Under the pieces are notes generated by a model. That model saw nothing but the letters and a program-made list of their open reading frames with translations, was not told the origin of the DNA and did not search any database. Below are positions 20,400-31,347 of a stretch of 64,000 nucleotides of DNA, in pieces. Positions within the stretch are counted from its first letter, which is position 1; the number at the start of each line of letters is the position of its first letter. The stretch is taken from assembly GCF_027942865.1 (NCBI RefSeq), contig NC_134522.1:30553349-30617348 (forward strand), written 5' to 3'. Origin of the DNA: Odontesthes bonariensis (Eukaryota > Chordata > Actinopteri > Atheriniformes > Atherinopsidae). The translations under genes and the position numbers were made by a program.

Positions 20400-22169
20400 T
20401 TATTTATCATCTGTCCTGATCTCATCCAGGGAGGCAAGGAAGGGCCCCCAAATAGTCAGAAACTTTCCCATTGAATTAGTCCTTGTGAACCTGAGTCTTT
20501 CCATCTGTATGACTGAAGCCATATCAGCCAACCACCTCTGAAAGCAAGGGGGAGACGTGGACTTCCACTCCAGTAGGATTAGCCTTTTTGCAACAGTCAT
20601 CCCCAGCATCAGAGACTGCTGTGTTGCTGCAGGTAGGCCTGCTGTAGTCTGTGAGCAGCCAAAGATGCCAAGTTCAGCCTCCGGTTGGAAGGGTCTCTTA
20701 TAGGCCTTGGAGAACCAGTTGAAAATTTTGTCCCAGAGTCCGGTCAGCAAGGGACAGGACCAGAAGGTGTGACAGTGTGCCCTCCGACACTTTACATCTG
20801 TCACACAGCGGTGAGACAGAGGGGGCAATCCTGTGCAGTTTGAGTTTGCAGTAATGAAGACGGTGAACAACTTTGAATTGAATCAGCTAATGTCTGCTGT
20901 TAACCGAGCAGGATTGTATCATAGCCAAACACTTCTCCCATGCTTCTGCAGACAGCTCAATCCCTTGCTCCCCCTCCAAAGCCTCCCTCACCCTGTCCGT
21001 GGCAGCCCCGTTACAATCATCAAACAAACGCACAAATCTGGTAATGAGATGCCTGGAATCAGGGGGGCTCTTTAAGACATCGAAAAACACATGCTCCTTA
21101 GGGAGAGTTTTAAAATCAGGGATTTTGGATCGAGCGTAGTCTCTGATTTGCAGGTAGCGAAAATGGTGCGAGTGTGGCAACTCAAATTTTCCCCGCAATT
21201 CATCAAAAGAAGCAAAATGCTCACCCACGTACAAATGCTTTATAGAAGTAAGACCCCTGTCCTTCCAGGCATGGAAAACTCTGTCTAATGCTGAGGGCAT
21301 AAAGGAGTGGTTGAAACAGATAGGCATATGTACGGATGTCGTTGGCAGACCCTAGGCTTTTCTCACCTGGTTTAAAATTCTAACAGCGTTTTTAACAACA
21401 AAACTTTAACTCCTCAAGATGGCTAACGTCTCTGTTTTGCAGAACAGCAAGGCAGATAAAGATGATCCGACTACCGAGTTGGCCTTCATATTCAGCCAGG
21501 AGGGGGCCCCAGGGGCCAAAGTGCCCGGAGATTCCAGCTGCCAAAACATCAGGGCCCTCATGTTAGCAGCCCAGTAGTAATGTCTAAATATGGGTAGACC
21601 CAGTCCTCCCTCTGATTTGGCCTTTTGTAGATGGGCTTTTGAGATCCTGTGGTTCTTATAATTCCAAATGTATGGCAAAATTATGGAGTCTAGTTCTTTA
21701 AAAAAGGCTGATGTGAGGAAAATAGGAAGGTTCTGACAGAGGTAGAGAAACCTGGGAAGGGAGACCATTTTAATCGAGTTAATACGCCCGATCATTGACA
21801 TAGGCAAGATCTTCCAAGCCTCTATATTTCTCTTAAGCCTGGCCACGTACTCTGAAAAATTTAATTTGAATAGGAGTCTGGGCTCCTTGGGTATTGTCAG
21901 GCCAAGATATGTAAAGTGGTCTTTAACCAACCTAAAAGGGATGTTTTCTAGGAAACCAGGCGTGTAGGTGTTTGATATAAATTCGCATAAATTCGCTCTT
22001 TGCCCAGTTAATTGTATACCCAGACAGCTTTCCGAAAGAGGTGATCAGTTCTAGCAGAAGGGGAACAGATTTCTCTGGCTTTTTTAGGCCTAATATGACA
22101 TCGTCTGCGTACAGGCTAATGAGCATTTCAGTACCTCCCACTTCCAAGCCCACAATTTCCAGATGGGTT
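20400..22169 (-). pseudogene. L1 ORF2 3' half (RT catalytic box to C-terminus)
   Basis: Minus frames 22228-21932, 21930-21406, 21327-20887 and 20870-20400 follow one another with frame changes. They carry the catalytic LISLYADD box, SGYTINWAKSE, MIGRINSIKMVSLPRFLYL, EGGLGLPIFRHYYWAANMRAL, and the Cys/His end CRRAHCHTFWSCPLL. This order is that of L1 ORF2 downstream of RT motif C. The first ~20 codons of the 22228 frame belong to the Rex1 insertion. Confidence 0.85.
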
Positions 22170-25100
22170 CTTAGTTCTAGAATGCGCTGCTGAGGGTGGC
22201 AGCACGTTGGAGTAGCTCTGTACCTCACATTCAGATTTTTCTTTTTTTCTAAATTTCATTCCTGTTATTTCTTGGAAGAAATTTTTTTTGGACAACTGTT
22301 CCTTCCTGCCTTGGATGCTGTGCAGCTGGATTAATTTTTCCCAATACCTTTGTATATTTTACTCTTTTGTCATGATGCATAACCATAGCAACAAGGTGGT
22401 TTACAACAGGGAGCAGCTGAATAACATTGGAAAAGCAGAAATAATTCGACAACTGCAGCCAGAAATCCCACTGGAATTGAAAAGGAGGCGTCGTGGATGC
22501 AGAGCAGGAGCAAAGAGGAGAGAAAGAAAGAAGAAGTTCAAACCATCTCTGCCATCCTGCATCATGGGAAATGTAAGATCGTTAGCTAACAAGTTGGATG
22601 AACTTTTAGCCTTGATAAGGACTCAGCAAGAATATCGGGAATGTAGCATTATGTGTTTTACTGAGACATGGCTACAGGATCATATACCCGACTCCAGCAT
22701 CTCTCTGCCGGGCTTCCTGACTGTACGAGCAGATCGAGATATAAAGAGTAGCAGGAAAAGGAAAGGGGGTGGATTGGCAGTGCTTGTCAACAACAGATGG
22801 TGTCACCCAGGACATGTTACTGTGAAGAGTCGTATCTGCAGTCCTGACATTGAACTATTGGCAGTAAGTTTTCGTCCATATTATTTGCCAAGAGAGTTCA
22901 CCAGTGTTGTTTTGGTGGCTGTTTACATTCCACCCTCAGCTGTTGCCGACACTGCATGTGATGTCATCAGTTCCGTTGTTGCTAAGATACAGACTCAACA
23001 CCCCAATTCTTTTGTGGCAATATCTGGTGATTTTAATCATGCCTCACTCTCTGCTACACTGCCAACTTTTCAACAGTTTGTCAGCTGCTCTACCAGAGAA
23101 AACAAGACATTGGATTTGTTTTACACAAATGTCAAGGATTCATACATTTCCAAATCAAGACCTCCCCGGGGTAAATCAGATCACAACCTTGTTTTTCTCT
23201 GCTCAGCATATAAACCCCTTGTCCAGAGACTACCTGTCACAAAAAGGACTGTTAGAAAGTGGTCACATGATGCTGAAGAAGCCTTACAGGGTTGTTTTGA
23301 TGCAACCGATTGGATTTCTCTTTGTAAGCCACATGGAGAGGACATTAATGCCATGACTGAGTGTGTGACTGACTATATAAACTTCTGTGTGGACAACACC
23401 ATCCCCACCAGAACAGTGAGATGCTTCCCTAATAACAAACCCAGGATCACCAGTGAGCTAAAGGAACTATTGAACAGGAAAAAAAGAGCCTTTAGGGAGC
23501 GAGACAGGGAGTTACTGAGGAGTATACAGAAGCAGCTCAAAGTCAAGATCAGAGAGAGCAAGGAGGTATATAGAAAGAAGCTTGAGAGTAAACTGCAGAG
23601 GAACAATATCAGAGATGTGTGGTCAGGAATGAAGAAGATCACAGGTCTCAAGCAGAGGGAGGATCAGATGGATGGGAGTCTGGACAGAGCAAATGAGCTG
23701 AACACATTCTTCAACAGGTTCAGTTCAGGAACAAGCTCACCATCCTCCCCTCCTGTTCCCAGCCAAAGAGACATCCCACCCTCCTCTGACTCACAGCTTT
23801 CCTGTAACATCTCCACTTCCACCTCAGTCATGGATTCTTCTGCTTCCACTAGTTTGTCATCAACCCAATCAGGAGATGCTGCTGTCCCCTTTGTCTCCCC
23901 CTCCCACTTTTCTGTTTCTAGAAGTCAGGTGAAGAGGCAGTTGGAAAGACTGAACCGGAACAAGGCTGCAGGTCCAGATGGTGTCAGCCCCCGAGTCCTG
24001 AAGGCCTGTGCAGAGCAGCTCTGTGGGATTCTGCAACACCTTTTCAACCTTAGCTTGACCCAAGAGAAGGTACCACTGTTGTGGAAGACATCCTGTCTGG
24101 TTCCGGTACCAAAGAAAACTCACCCTTCAGATATCAATGACTACAGACCTGTTGCACTGACATCCCACATCATGAAGGTCCTGGAGAGACTCCTGTTGAC
24201 CCACCTGTGTAAGCAAACCAGCACATATCAGGACCCCCTGCAGTTTGCTTATCGCCATGGAGTTGGAGTTGAAGACGCTATCATACACCTGCTTCAACAA
24301 ACCCACTGTCATCTGGATAAAGCAGGCAGCACTGTGAGGATCATGTTCTTTGATTTCTCCAGTGCATTTAACACAATTCAGCCTGATCTGCTTCGTCTGA
24401 AACTCCAGAAGACTCAGGTGGAGGCCTCAACAATCACCTGGATTAATGACTACCTGACAAACAGACCACAGTTTGTCAGACTGAAGAATTGTGTGTCTAA
24501 CCAGGTGATCAGCAGCACAGGAGCACCACAGGGGACTGTACTCTCACCATTCCTTTTCACTCTGTACACTTCAGACTTCCAGTACAAGTCAGACTCCTGT
24601 CATCTACAGAAATATTCAGATGACTCTGCAGTGGTCGGGTGTATCAGAGATGGAAAGATTTCAGGAGAAACAGGGTCAGATCAAACCCTGTTTTCATCAT
24701 GGGAGAAGAAGTGGAGGTGGTTGAGGAATATAAATACCTTGGTGTTCATGTGGACAACAGACTGGACTGGAGACACAACAGTGAAGCCATCCACAAGAAA
24801 GGACAGAGCAGACTGTACTTCTTGAGGAAGCTAAGGTCCTTCAAGGTTTGCAACAAGATGTTGCAGATCTTCTACAAGTCTGTTGTTGAGAGCGTCATTT
24901 CCTCTTGCGTCATCTGTTGGGGCAGCAGCATCAGAACCAGGGACCTAAAAAGACTCAACAACCTGATAAAGAAGGCTGGTTCTGTTCTGGGGACGACTGT
25001 GGAACCTCTGGAGACAATTAGGCAAAGAAGGATTTTGCATAAAATCAAGAGAATTATGGACAACCCTGAACATCCTCTCCATGAGACTGTTATCAGAAAA

Positions 25101-25268
25101 CAGAGTCTCTTCAGTCAAAGGCTTCTTCAGTTTGGATGCAAAACGGACCGCTACAGGAAATCTTTCCTGCCCACAGCCATCAGCATCTATAATAACTCTT
25201 TGATTTAATTGAGCTACATCAACATTTAATTTCCCTCTGGGATAAATAAAGTATTTTTGAATTGAATT
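22170..25268 (+). mobile_element. Rex1/Babar-type LINE inserted in L1
   Basis: A plus-strand non-LTR element of about 3.1 kb. Its 3' end is the characteristic AATTTCCCTCTGGGATAAAT followed by AAAGTATTTTTGAATTGAATT. It splits the L1 reverse transcriptase: L1 reads ...PLALMI on one side and RTHLEIVGL on the other, which are contiguous in an uninterrupted L1. It is nearly full length, with endonuclease and reverse transcriptase, and is younger than the L1 it sits in. Confidence 0.88.
22288..25208 (+). pseudogene. Rex1 endonuclease-reverse transcriptase ORF
   Basis: Frame 22288-24825 encodes, in order, a basic N-terminus, an apurinic-like endonuclease (MGNVRSLANKLDEL, CFTETWLQD, ISGDFNHA, KSDHNLVFL), a linker and the reverse transcriptase (NKAAGPDGVSPRVLK, YRPVALTSHIMKVLE, FFDFSSAFNTIQPDLL, GAPQGTVLSPFLFTLY, YSDDSAVVG). 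Just after the catalytic YSDD at about 24660, an internal deletion of some tens of codons shifts the frame. The C-terminus continues in frame 24639-25208 (EVEVVEEYKYLGVHVDNRLD, CWGSSI, YRKSFLPTAISIYN). Family members usually show FADD; this copy has YSDD. The element is therefore dead but recent. Confidence 0.85.
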
Positions 25269-26536
25269 ATCATTAAGGCGAGGGGCTCCAGCACGACAGC
25301 AAAGAGGGCAGGCGAGAGAGGGCAGCCCTGCTGTACCGAGCGACGCAAAGGGAATGGTGACGATCTATCATTGGTTAAAATGGAGCACATCGGGTTAGCA
25401 TATATCAGTCTCACCCAAGATACAAAAGAGTCACCGAACCCGAATCTGTGCAGGGATTCTAACATATATGGCCACTCGACCTGGTCGAAAGCCTTGTGTG
25501 CGTCCAGAGACGAAATTGCTGTCCCACTGGTCTCAACGTGATCGACATACATAACATTAAGAAGGCGCCTGACATTGGAGAAAGAAAATCTACCGGGGAT
25601 GAACCCTGTCTGGTCAGGATGAATTATAGACGACAAATACTTGTTTAACCGACCAGCTAATATTTTGGTTGTTATTTTCCTGTCCAAATTCTGAAGTGCA
25701 ATAGGTCTATAGCTGCCCGGGTCTGTTTCCTTCCTGCCCTTCTTCAGAATGAGGGCGATATTGGCCTCATAGAGTGTTTTTGGTAACATTTTGTCCCTCT
25801 TAGAACTAACCATCATCCTGAGCAGAAGCGGAGCAAGGATGCCACCAAACTTCTTATAGAATTTGCATCCGAAGCCGTCAGGTCCGGACGCTTTTCCTGA
25901 TGGGAAGGACTTAATAGCAGAGATTATTTCTTCCAGTGTAAAATCGGAGTCTAGGTCTTTCCTGGCCGCATCACTAAGTTTAGGTGTTTCAAGAGAGGCA
26001 AAAAAGTTGGCCAGGTCAGAGTGGGTGGCATCACATTTAGAAGAGTACAGCTCACTGTAAAACTCTTTGAAACGATCATTTATCTCTATAGGGTCGGTCA
26101 ACAAGGCGCCTGCCTCAGATTTAATATTGTGAATCGTCCTGGAAGCCTGCATGCCCCTAAGCTGCCGCGACAGGAGCCCCACGGGTTTTTCCCCCAGTTC
26201 AAAATGTTTTTGTCTCAGTTTCAGAAGGAGGCTGTTTGTCTGGATTCCTAAAATGCAGTTATACTCATATTTGAGCTTAACTATCTTATTGTAGTCTTCA
26301 GACGACATTGAGGTTCGGTATGCCGGTTCATAGGTGGAGAGAGTATTCCTGATTTCTAACAAACGCTTCTCTCTCTCTTTTTTGATGGCAGATTCATAGG
26401 AAATTATGTCTCCGCGAATAACGACCTTTAGAGTTTCCCAAAGAGTAGAATCCGACACTTCACCGTTATCGTTAATTTCTATAAAGGTTTTTAGTTTGGT
26501 AGTAATAGTTTCCACAAAGTTAACATCGGAGAGCAA
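25268..26536 (-). pseudogene. L1 ORF2 central part (RT N-terminal half)
   Basis: Minus frame 26536 to about 25268 (nominally 25226). It contains the linker before RT, then FPSGKASGPDGFGCKFYKKF, SYRPIALQNLDRKITTKILA, HPDQTGFIPGRFS, SSLDAHKAFDQVEWPYML (first catalytic Asp) and RRSVQQGCPLSPALFAVVLE. It stops where Rex1 is inserted. The endonuclease lies upstream in another frame. Confidence 0.88.
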
Positions 26537-26743
26537 CAGAGGGTTAAAGCGCCAGGAGTAGTTTTGTTTAGGAAGAGAGAGGTTTCAGGACAACGACAGG
26601 GGACTGTGATCCGAAATTATTATATTGTGGTATTTAGTATTAGTGACAGAAGGAATTAGACGCGAGTCAATCAAGAAATAGTCTATTCTGCTGTAAGATT
26701 TATGGACATGTGAATAAAAGGAGTAGTCTCTGTCCGTAGGATG

Positions 26744-27325
26744 CTAAATCCTCCAAATATCCACTGCATTTCTAGTCTTAATCAAATTGTTCAGGACCTG
26801 CACTGACATAATGTTTGGAGGTGGACGTGAAGACATTCTGTCCAAATAAGGATCTAAATAGCAATTAAAATCACCTCCAATTATTATATTAGAGTTGGTG
26901 GCATCTGGCAACAAATCAAAAACTTTTTTGAAAAAATTAGGTTTGTCTACATTCGGACCGTAGATATTCCAAAATGTCAATGGAAATGAATTAATAGTCC
27001 CAGAAACCATAATATACCTGCCGTTAGGATCTGTATTAAGAGAAGTGAGTTGAAAAGGAATATTTTTCTTGAAAAGAATAGCTACCCCACGAGCATGAGA
27101 GGTGAACGACGACAGATAAACCTGGGATATCCAGCTGCACCGCAGTCTACGCTGCTCAGTTGCTCTTATATGAGTCTCTTGCAGGAAAATTACATCTGCA
27201 GATAAAGATTTAAGATGTCGGAAAACCTTGTCCCTCTTAGTAACATGGCCCAGCCCCTTAACATTCCACGAGACCACTGTGACCTCCCTGCCTCCTACTG
27301 TTACTCTATCCTGGGCCCCCTGCAT
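26744..27325 (-). pseudogene. L1 ORF2 endonuclease part
   Basis: Minus frame from ATG 27325 with VVSWNVKGLG, VIFLQETH, ARGVAILF, FWNIYGPN and IIIGGDFNCYLDP, the ordered motifs of the L1 apurinic/apyrimidinic-like endonuclease. The frame breaks at 26744; about 200 bp of further ORF2 sequence (26537-26743) is frameshifted before the RT part. Confidence 0.88.
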
Positions 27326-27809
27326 ACACGAGTAATGAAAGAGATGACATAAGTGAGCAAAAGCATATTAACCATTGAAACTTGACTGGCAGAATTAGAG
27401 AAGAATCACACAGAAAAACAACTAACACTGACGTGTCTGAGCCATATACAAAAACATATCCCCCCCTCCCCCACCCCGCCTCGTGCCTACCTGAACCTGG
27501 CACATAGCATCTTACCTTCATCCTAAAGGGAGCTGCTGGGCAGTACATTAGTCACTACTAACTGTTACCGCTATCTCCCCCCTCCGCCACATTTTATAAA
27601 CAAAACAACTGTATCATACCGCAATAATTAAGTTATTAGAACAGGGAATATGACAAACTAGCACTTGAGTGAGGGAACATGACATCACTTTAAGTGGGCC
27701 TTAGTAATGGCAGATATGTGAAAACAATGTACATAGAGATGTCTCAGTGTTGTGAGCGGCTAACCAGCCCCTTTGAAGAAACAGTTGCCTCACCCCAGTG
27801 TGGTCATAA

Positions 27810-28463
27810 AGGCTGATTCTTACTCGGCGCGACCTCGCTCATACTAGCTGGTCGCAAATGGCGCAAACGGTCACGTGTCCCAAAATTCCGCCACGCCCCC
27901 CTTCGCAAGCTAGAAAATCCTCGCGCGGCGCAAGGGCGCGCACACAACTTTTTTTCTGACTTTACGCGCGCTCAACCGGAAACAGCTGACCAAGAAAAAG
28001 AAAAAATGAACACTGCAGAGACCGCGGTGACTGAGAGGATGCGCCTCTACAAACATCTGTACGACACGTCTATGAAGTTACACTGGGACAACGTTTGACA
28101 AAGTTCGTCTTGTTGCAAAGGACGAACATTCCACCTTCTCTTCTGTTTTTGCCGCAGCCGCTTAGCTCTGAGATACATATACAGTTCTACACCCAGAGTA
28201 AATTCATTCCGCATCAGATGTGCCAGCCTCTGCTGACGTGACACCACAGGTGGCATTGTGTATGCTTTCTTCCTATGATTTTCAGCTTGTTTCCTCAACA
28301 GTGACGCTCGCTGGTCTGGAGAGAACTGCAAATGTGACGCATTCTCGGCGCAAACTGCGCTTATGAGCTGAAGGAACTGTGAAGGGGCTGGCGCTTTCGA
28401 TGACGTCATTAATGGTTCTCGAGCCAGAACAGTTGCGCGTTTGCGCCGAGTATGAATCAGCCT
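27810..28463 (-). mobile_element. PIF-Harbinger element inside L1
   Basis: Inverted ends AGGCTGATTCTTACTCGGCG (27810) and the mirror ending at 28463, flanked by TAA (27807-27809 and 28464-28466). The minus frame 28409-28047 ends in KRRWNVRPLQQ, like the N-terminal region of Harbinger transposases just before the nuclease domain. The nuclease domain is deleted. It inserted between L1 ORF1 and ORF2. Confidence 0.88.
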
Positions 28464-28494
28464 TAAGTTGAGCGAAAGGTGTTAGTGTATGGGC

Positions 28495-29376
28495 TCACTC
28501 CCCCTCGCCCAGGTTGTTCTTTCCCAGGGATCGCGCTGCCTCATCCGGGTCCGAGAAGATCATGGGCGCCTTATCATCCCGGGAGTAAACGAAGAGCTTG
28601 GCCGGGTACCGCAGGCTGTGTTTCACACCTCCATCACGCAGAGCCTGCATCACATCTCGGAAGGCGCGACGCTGGGTCATCACCTCGCTGGTATAATCCG
28701 GAAAAATCAGCAACTTACATCCTTTATACTTCAGCGGCTGCTGCCTGGCACGGCGGAAAATTAATTCTTTATCCTGAAAATGGTGGATACGTGCCAGGAT
28801 GGTCCGCGGTTTAGCCCCGGTGGCCGGCTTCGGCTGAAGGGAGCGGTGCGCCCGGTCAACTTTAACTGGATGCGGGAAGTGATCGGCGCCAAGCAGTTTT
28901 GGGATTAGTCTGGAGACGAACTCAGTGGGTTTTCCCTCTTCTTCACCCTCTTGTATCCCCACGATTTTGATGTTGTGTCTCCGAGAGCGGGCCTCAAGAT
29001 CCTGCACTTTAGCGCGAAGCTGTGTGTTACACTTCTCCAGCTCAGAGTGTCTGGCCTCAAGTGTTAGCATGCGTGCATCAAGTTAAGTAGCAGCCTGCTC
29101 CTGACTAGCCACACGAGCTTGTAGCTCCGCCTGTGAGGCTGCAAATGCATGAAGCTTGGTCTCGAAAGCATCGAAACGCTCATTAATGCAGCGCAGGATC
29201 GACTCGGACATCTCCTTACACATAGCATAAGTCTTGTCTGGTGGTGTGTCCAGCTGAATGGGGGAGTCGTTGCCGGTCCCAATGTTAGCACCAGCACTAG
29301 CATTAGCACTAGTTCTCGTTGTGGCGGCTTGTCCCTCCGTGGTTTTGGGTTTGTTGGGAATGCTTGGCTTTGGCAT
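28495..29376 (-). pseudogene. L1 ORF1 (RNA-binding protein)
   Basis: Two minus frames, 29376-29083 and 29070-28495, in different registers. The first begins MPKPSIPNKPKTTEGQAATT and contains a coiled-coil-like heptad pattern. The second has LEARSRRHNIKIVGIQEGEE and PRTILARIHHFQDKELIFRR, the RRM and C-terminal domain text of L1 ORF1 proteins (Transposase_22 family). The frame change near 29080 is a break. The role in an active element would be binding of L1 RNA as trimers. Confidence 0.88.
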
Positions 29377-29527
29377 GTTGCGTTTTCAACTCCCTAAAGT
29401 TCTTTGAAAGGCATATATATTCACTTTCACAACTTGTAAGCAGAAAGATGCGGTATTTAAATAGTTTTTCAAAGTGGCGGAGAGGAGCACATGCGAAACA
29501 CGTCTACTTCCTACATGCTCACTAGCG

Positions 29528-30015
29528 CCCCCTACAAAATATATTTCTGACACTGATTTTTCTGATGAAGTGCTTTGTTTTATTGCCGCTTAAATGAAGC
29601 AAACAATGCCCTTGTTGTTGAAACTGCACCAACGTTGATTTATCTCTGTAATGTCTTGTGTTCTGTTCTGGGTGTTCATTCATTACAGATTGTCCAAATA
29701 GTAAAATCTAAGTGAAAAGAAGCCCTGATATAAAGCAGAACTATTCATGATAAATGCTCTTAACCTGTTGTAGTTTCAGTGAATGTGATCAACACTCTGC
29801 AGCTGGTGTATTTAAGGTGATTTCTATAGTTTATATAGAATTATTCAATAGTTTATATAACTTACAAATGACGATATAACGATGTAGCTAACAGCAAAGC
29901 TAACAATAAGCTACATAGAAGGGAAAGCATCAGCCAGACTCTGTCAGAGGTGACAGTGTAGAAACAGAGTGCAGCATAGAGGGAAGTACAGGTTAAGTGG
30001 TAGATCACATTTCTG
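29528..30015. other. Spacer, nothing recognised
   Basis: AT-rich sequence with no coherent frame or repeat border seen. Confidence 0.3.
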
Positions 30016-30059
30016 CACCTGAACAGGGACTTGAACCCTGGACCCTCAGATTAAAAGTC
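30016..30059 (-). pseudogene. tRNA-Lys (UUU) 3' fragment
   Basis: On the minus strand ACTTTTAATCTGAGGGTCCA followed by GGGTTCAAGTCCC gives the anticodon arm (TTT) and T arm of tRNA-Lys. The D arm and 5' acceptor strand are replaced by unrelated sequence (30060 on). No A box remains, so it is a fragment. Confidence 0.7.
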
Positions 30060-30649
30060 CCACAGAGAAAGTTAGAGGCAGCAGAATGTCATGAAGGTTC
30101 CCTACACAGTCTATCCCGTGCATGTACGCTGGGACAATATGGTGGTCCAGTTAAATGGACGAGTACACCTGGAACTGAAGCTGGACTTACCTGTGCATGC
30201 AAGCGTTCTGAATGTCCTGATCAAGATAAAAATATGTAACATACAGAATAAAAAGCATCCATCTCCAGCTGAAAACATGAAACCTGCAGACTACAAATAA
30301 AATGTTCCACTGGGGACACCGACCCAAGTTGGTTATTAGGAGGAAATTTCATAAAAATCCTCAAAACCAGTTTTTCTTTTTTTGTGCAGACTTCAGGTTT
30401 TTGTTTTAAGTTTTGTACAAAGAAAATATAATGTAACCTCTCTTCAATGCATATTCAGAACTTATTTAAATCTCTTCCAGAAAAACTCTTGTTTTGATCG
30501 TTTTCTTTAAAATATAGATTTTTAAAAAGCTAATTGACCATGTGCTCTGTTTTACAGAGCTTTTTACTCAACTATCAGTGATACTCTTACAGCTTGTATT
30601 CACAGAATTGGCACGACAATCAAGCAACACATTCTGTATCTTCTTCAAT
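30060..30649. other. Spacer, nothing recognised
   Basis: Short frames at 29997-30300 are accidental and overlap the tRNA fragment. T-rich text near 30370-30420. No gene. Confidence 0.3.
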
Positions 30650-30707
30650 GGTCAAAGGTTAGAATCCGCCTGTCAAGCGGAGGAACAGGATTCGATTCCT
30701 TGACCAA
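30650..30707 (+). pseudogene. tRNA-Asp-like fragment, copy 1
   Basis: TCCGC CTGTCAA GCGGA forms a perfect 5-bp anticodon stem with GTC in the loop (Asp). It is followed by a GGATTCGATTCC T-arm-like segment. The 5' half is degenerate. The same ~50-bp text recurs at 32959-33013. Confidence 0.55.
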
Positions 30708-30930
30708 AGGTTGCCATTTTCGCTCAGCAACTTGGGATTCGCCAAAGTCCATTTCAAACCATAGCATCAGAAAATCTTTTGAAAACCTGCAAAAATTGAC
30801 TTTACATGTCAAGAATAGCAGATGAGGCTCCCCTCCTATCCACAATTATGAATATGTTGATGTTGCTATCATTAAGGTGCAGTCATACATCTTCACACAT
30901 GGATGAAATAAATAAAAGAGGAGCAAGCAA

Positions 30931-31003
30931 TGTTTCCACCCAGTTTTAAACTGAGGACCTTTCACATGTTAAGCCAATGTGATAACCGCTACACTACGGA
31001 AAC
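30931..31003 (-). tRNA. tRNA-Val (AAC)
   Basis: Minus-strand 73-nt gene starting GTTTCCGTAGTGTAGCGG and ending GGGTGGAAACA, with matched 7-bp acceptor strands and an AAC anticodon in CTTAACAT. The anticodon stem has one mismatch and the T loop reads TTTAAAA where TTCAAAT or TTCGAAA is usual, so the B box is weak. All arms are present. It may be a functional but diverged copy or an early pseudogene. Confidence 0.75.
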
Positions 31004-31347
31004 TAGTGCCATGCCTATTCTCTAGTGTTCCCGAAGACAAACAATGAGGTAAGTTTTCCCAAATTTTGTTGCAAGCGTAAAGAGATTGTGGAGTTTCAAC
31101 AAATTGAGTCAGAAGTGGGATTGTAATACACTCCTGTGGGAGAGCATGGATAAATAGAAGCAGCGTAAATGAATATGCAAGAAGAAACCAAAAAAGCTTC
31201 AACTTGCAACACAGAGGTGTGATGTCACATACCACAGATCCTCTCAGCTGGAATTGATCAATCATGCAATCTGGTGTCATTGCACAACTGACCAGTCTAC
31301 TCAACACATCTTCTTTCCAGAACACAACCATGACAGCACACACCTGA

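Larger units (their letters stand above)
20205..29527 (-). mobile_element. Nearly full-length L1-type LINE, interrupted
   Basis: A minus-strand fish L1 (9.3 kb span, about 5.6 kb without insertions). From high to low coordinates: 5' UTR (about 29527-29377), ORF1 (29376-28495), a Harbinger insertion (27810-28463), ORF2 endonuclease (27325-26744), reverse transcriptase (26536-25268), the Rex1 insertion (22170-25268), the rest of the reverse transcriptase with LISLYADDVILGL (22170-21932), then thumb and C-terminal parts (21930-20400), and a T-rich 3' end near 20205. Several frameshifts break ORF2, so it is inactive. A clean target-site duplication was not identified. Confidence 0.88.
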
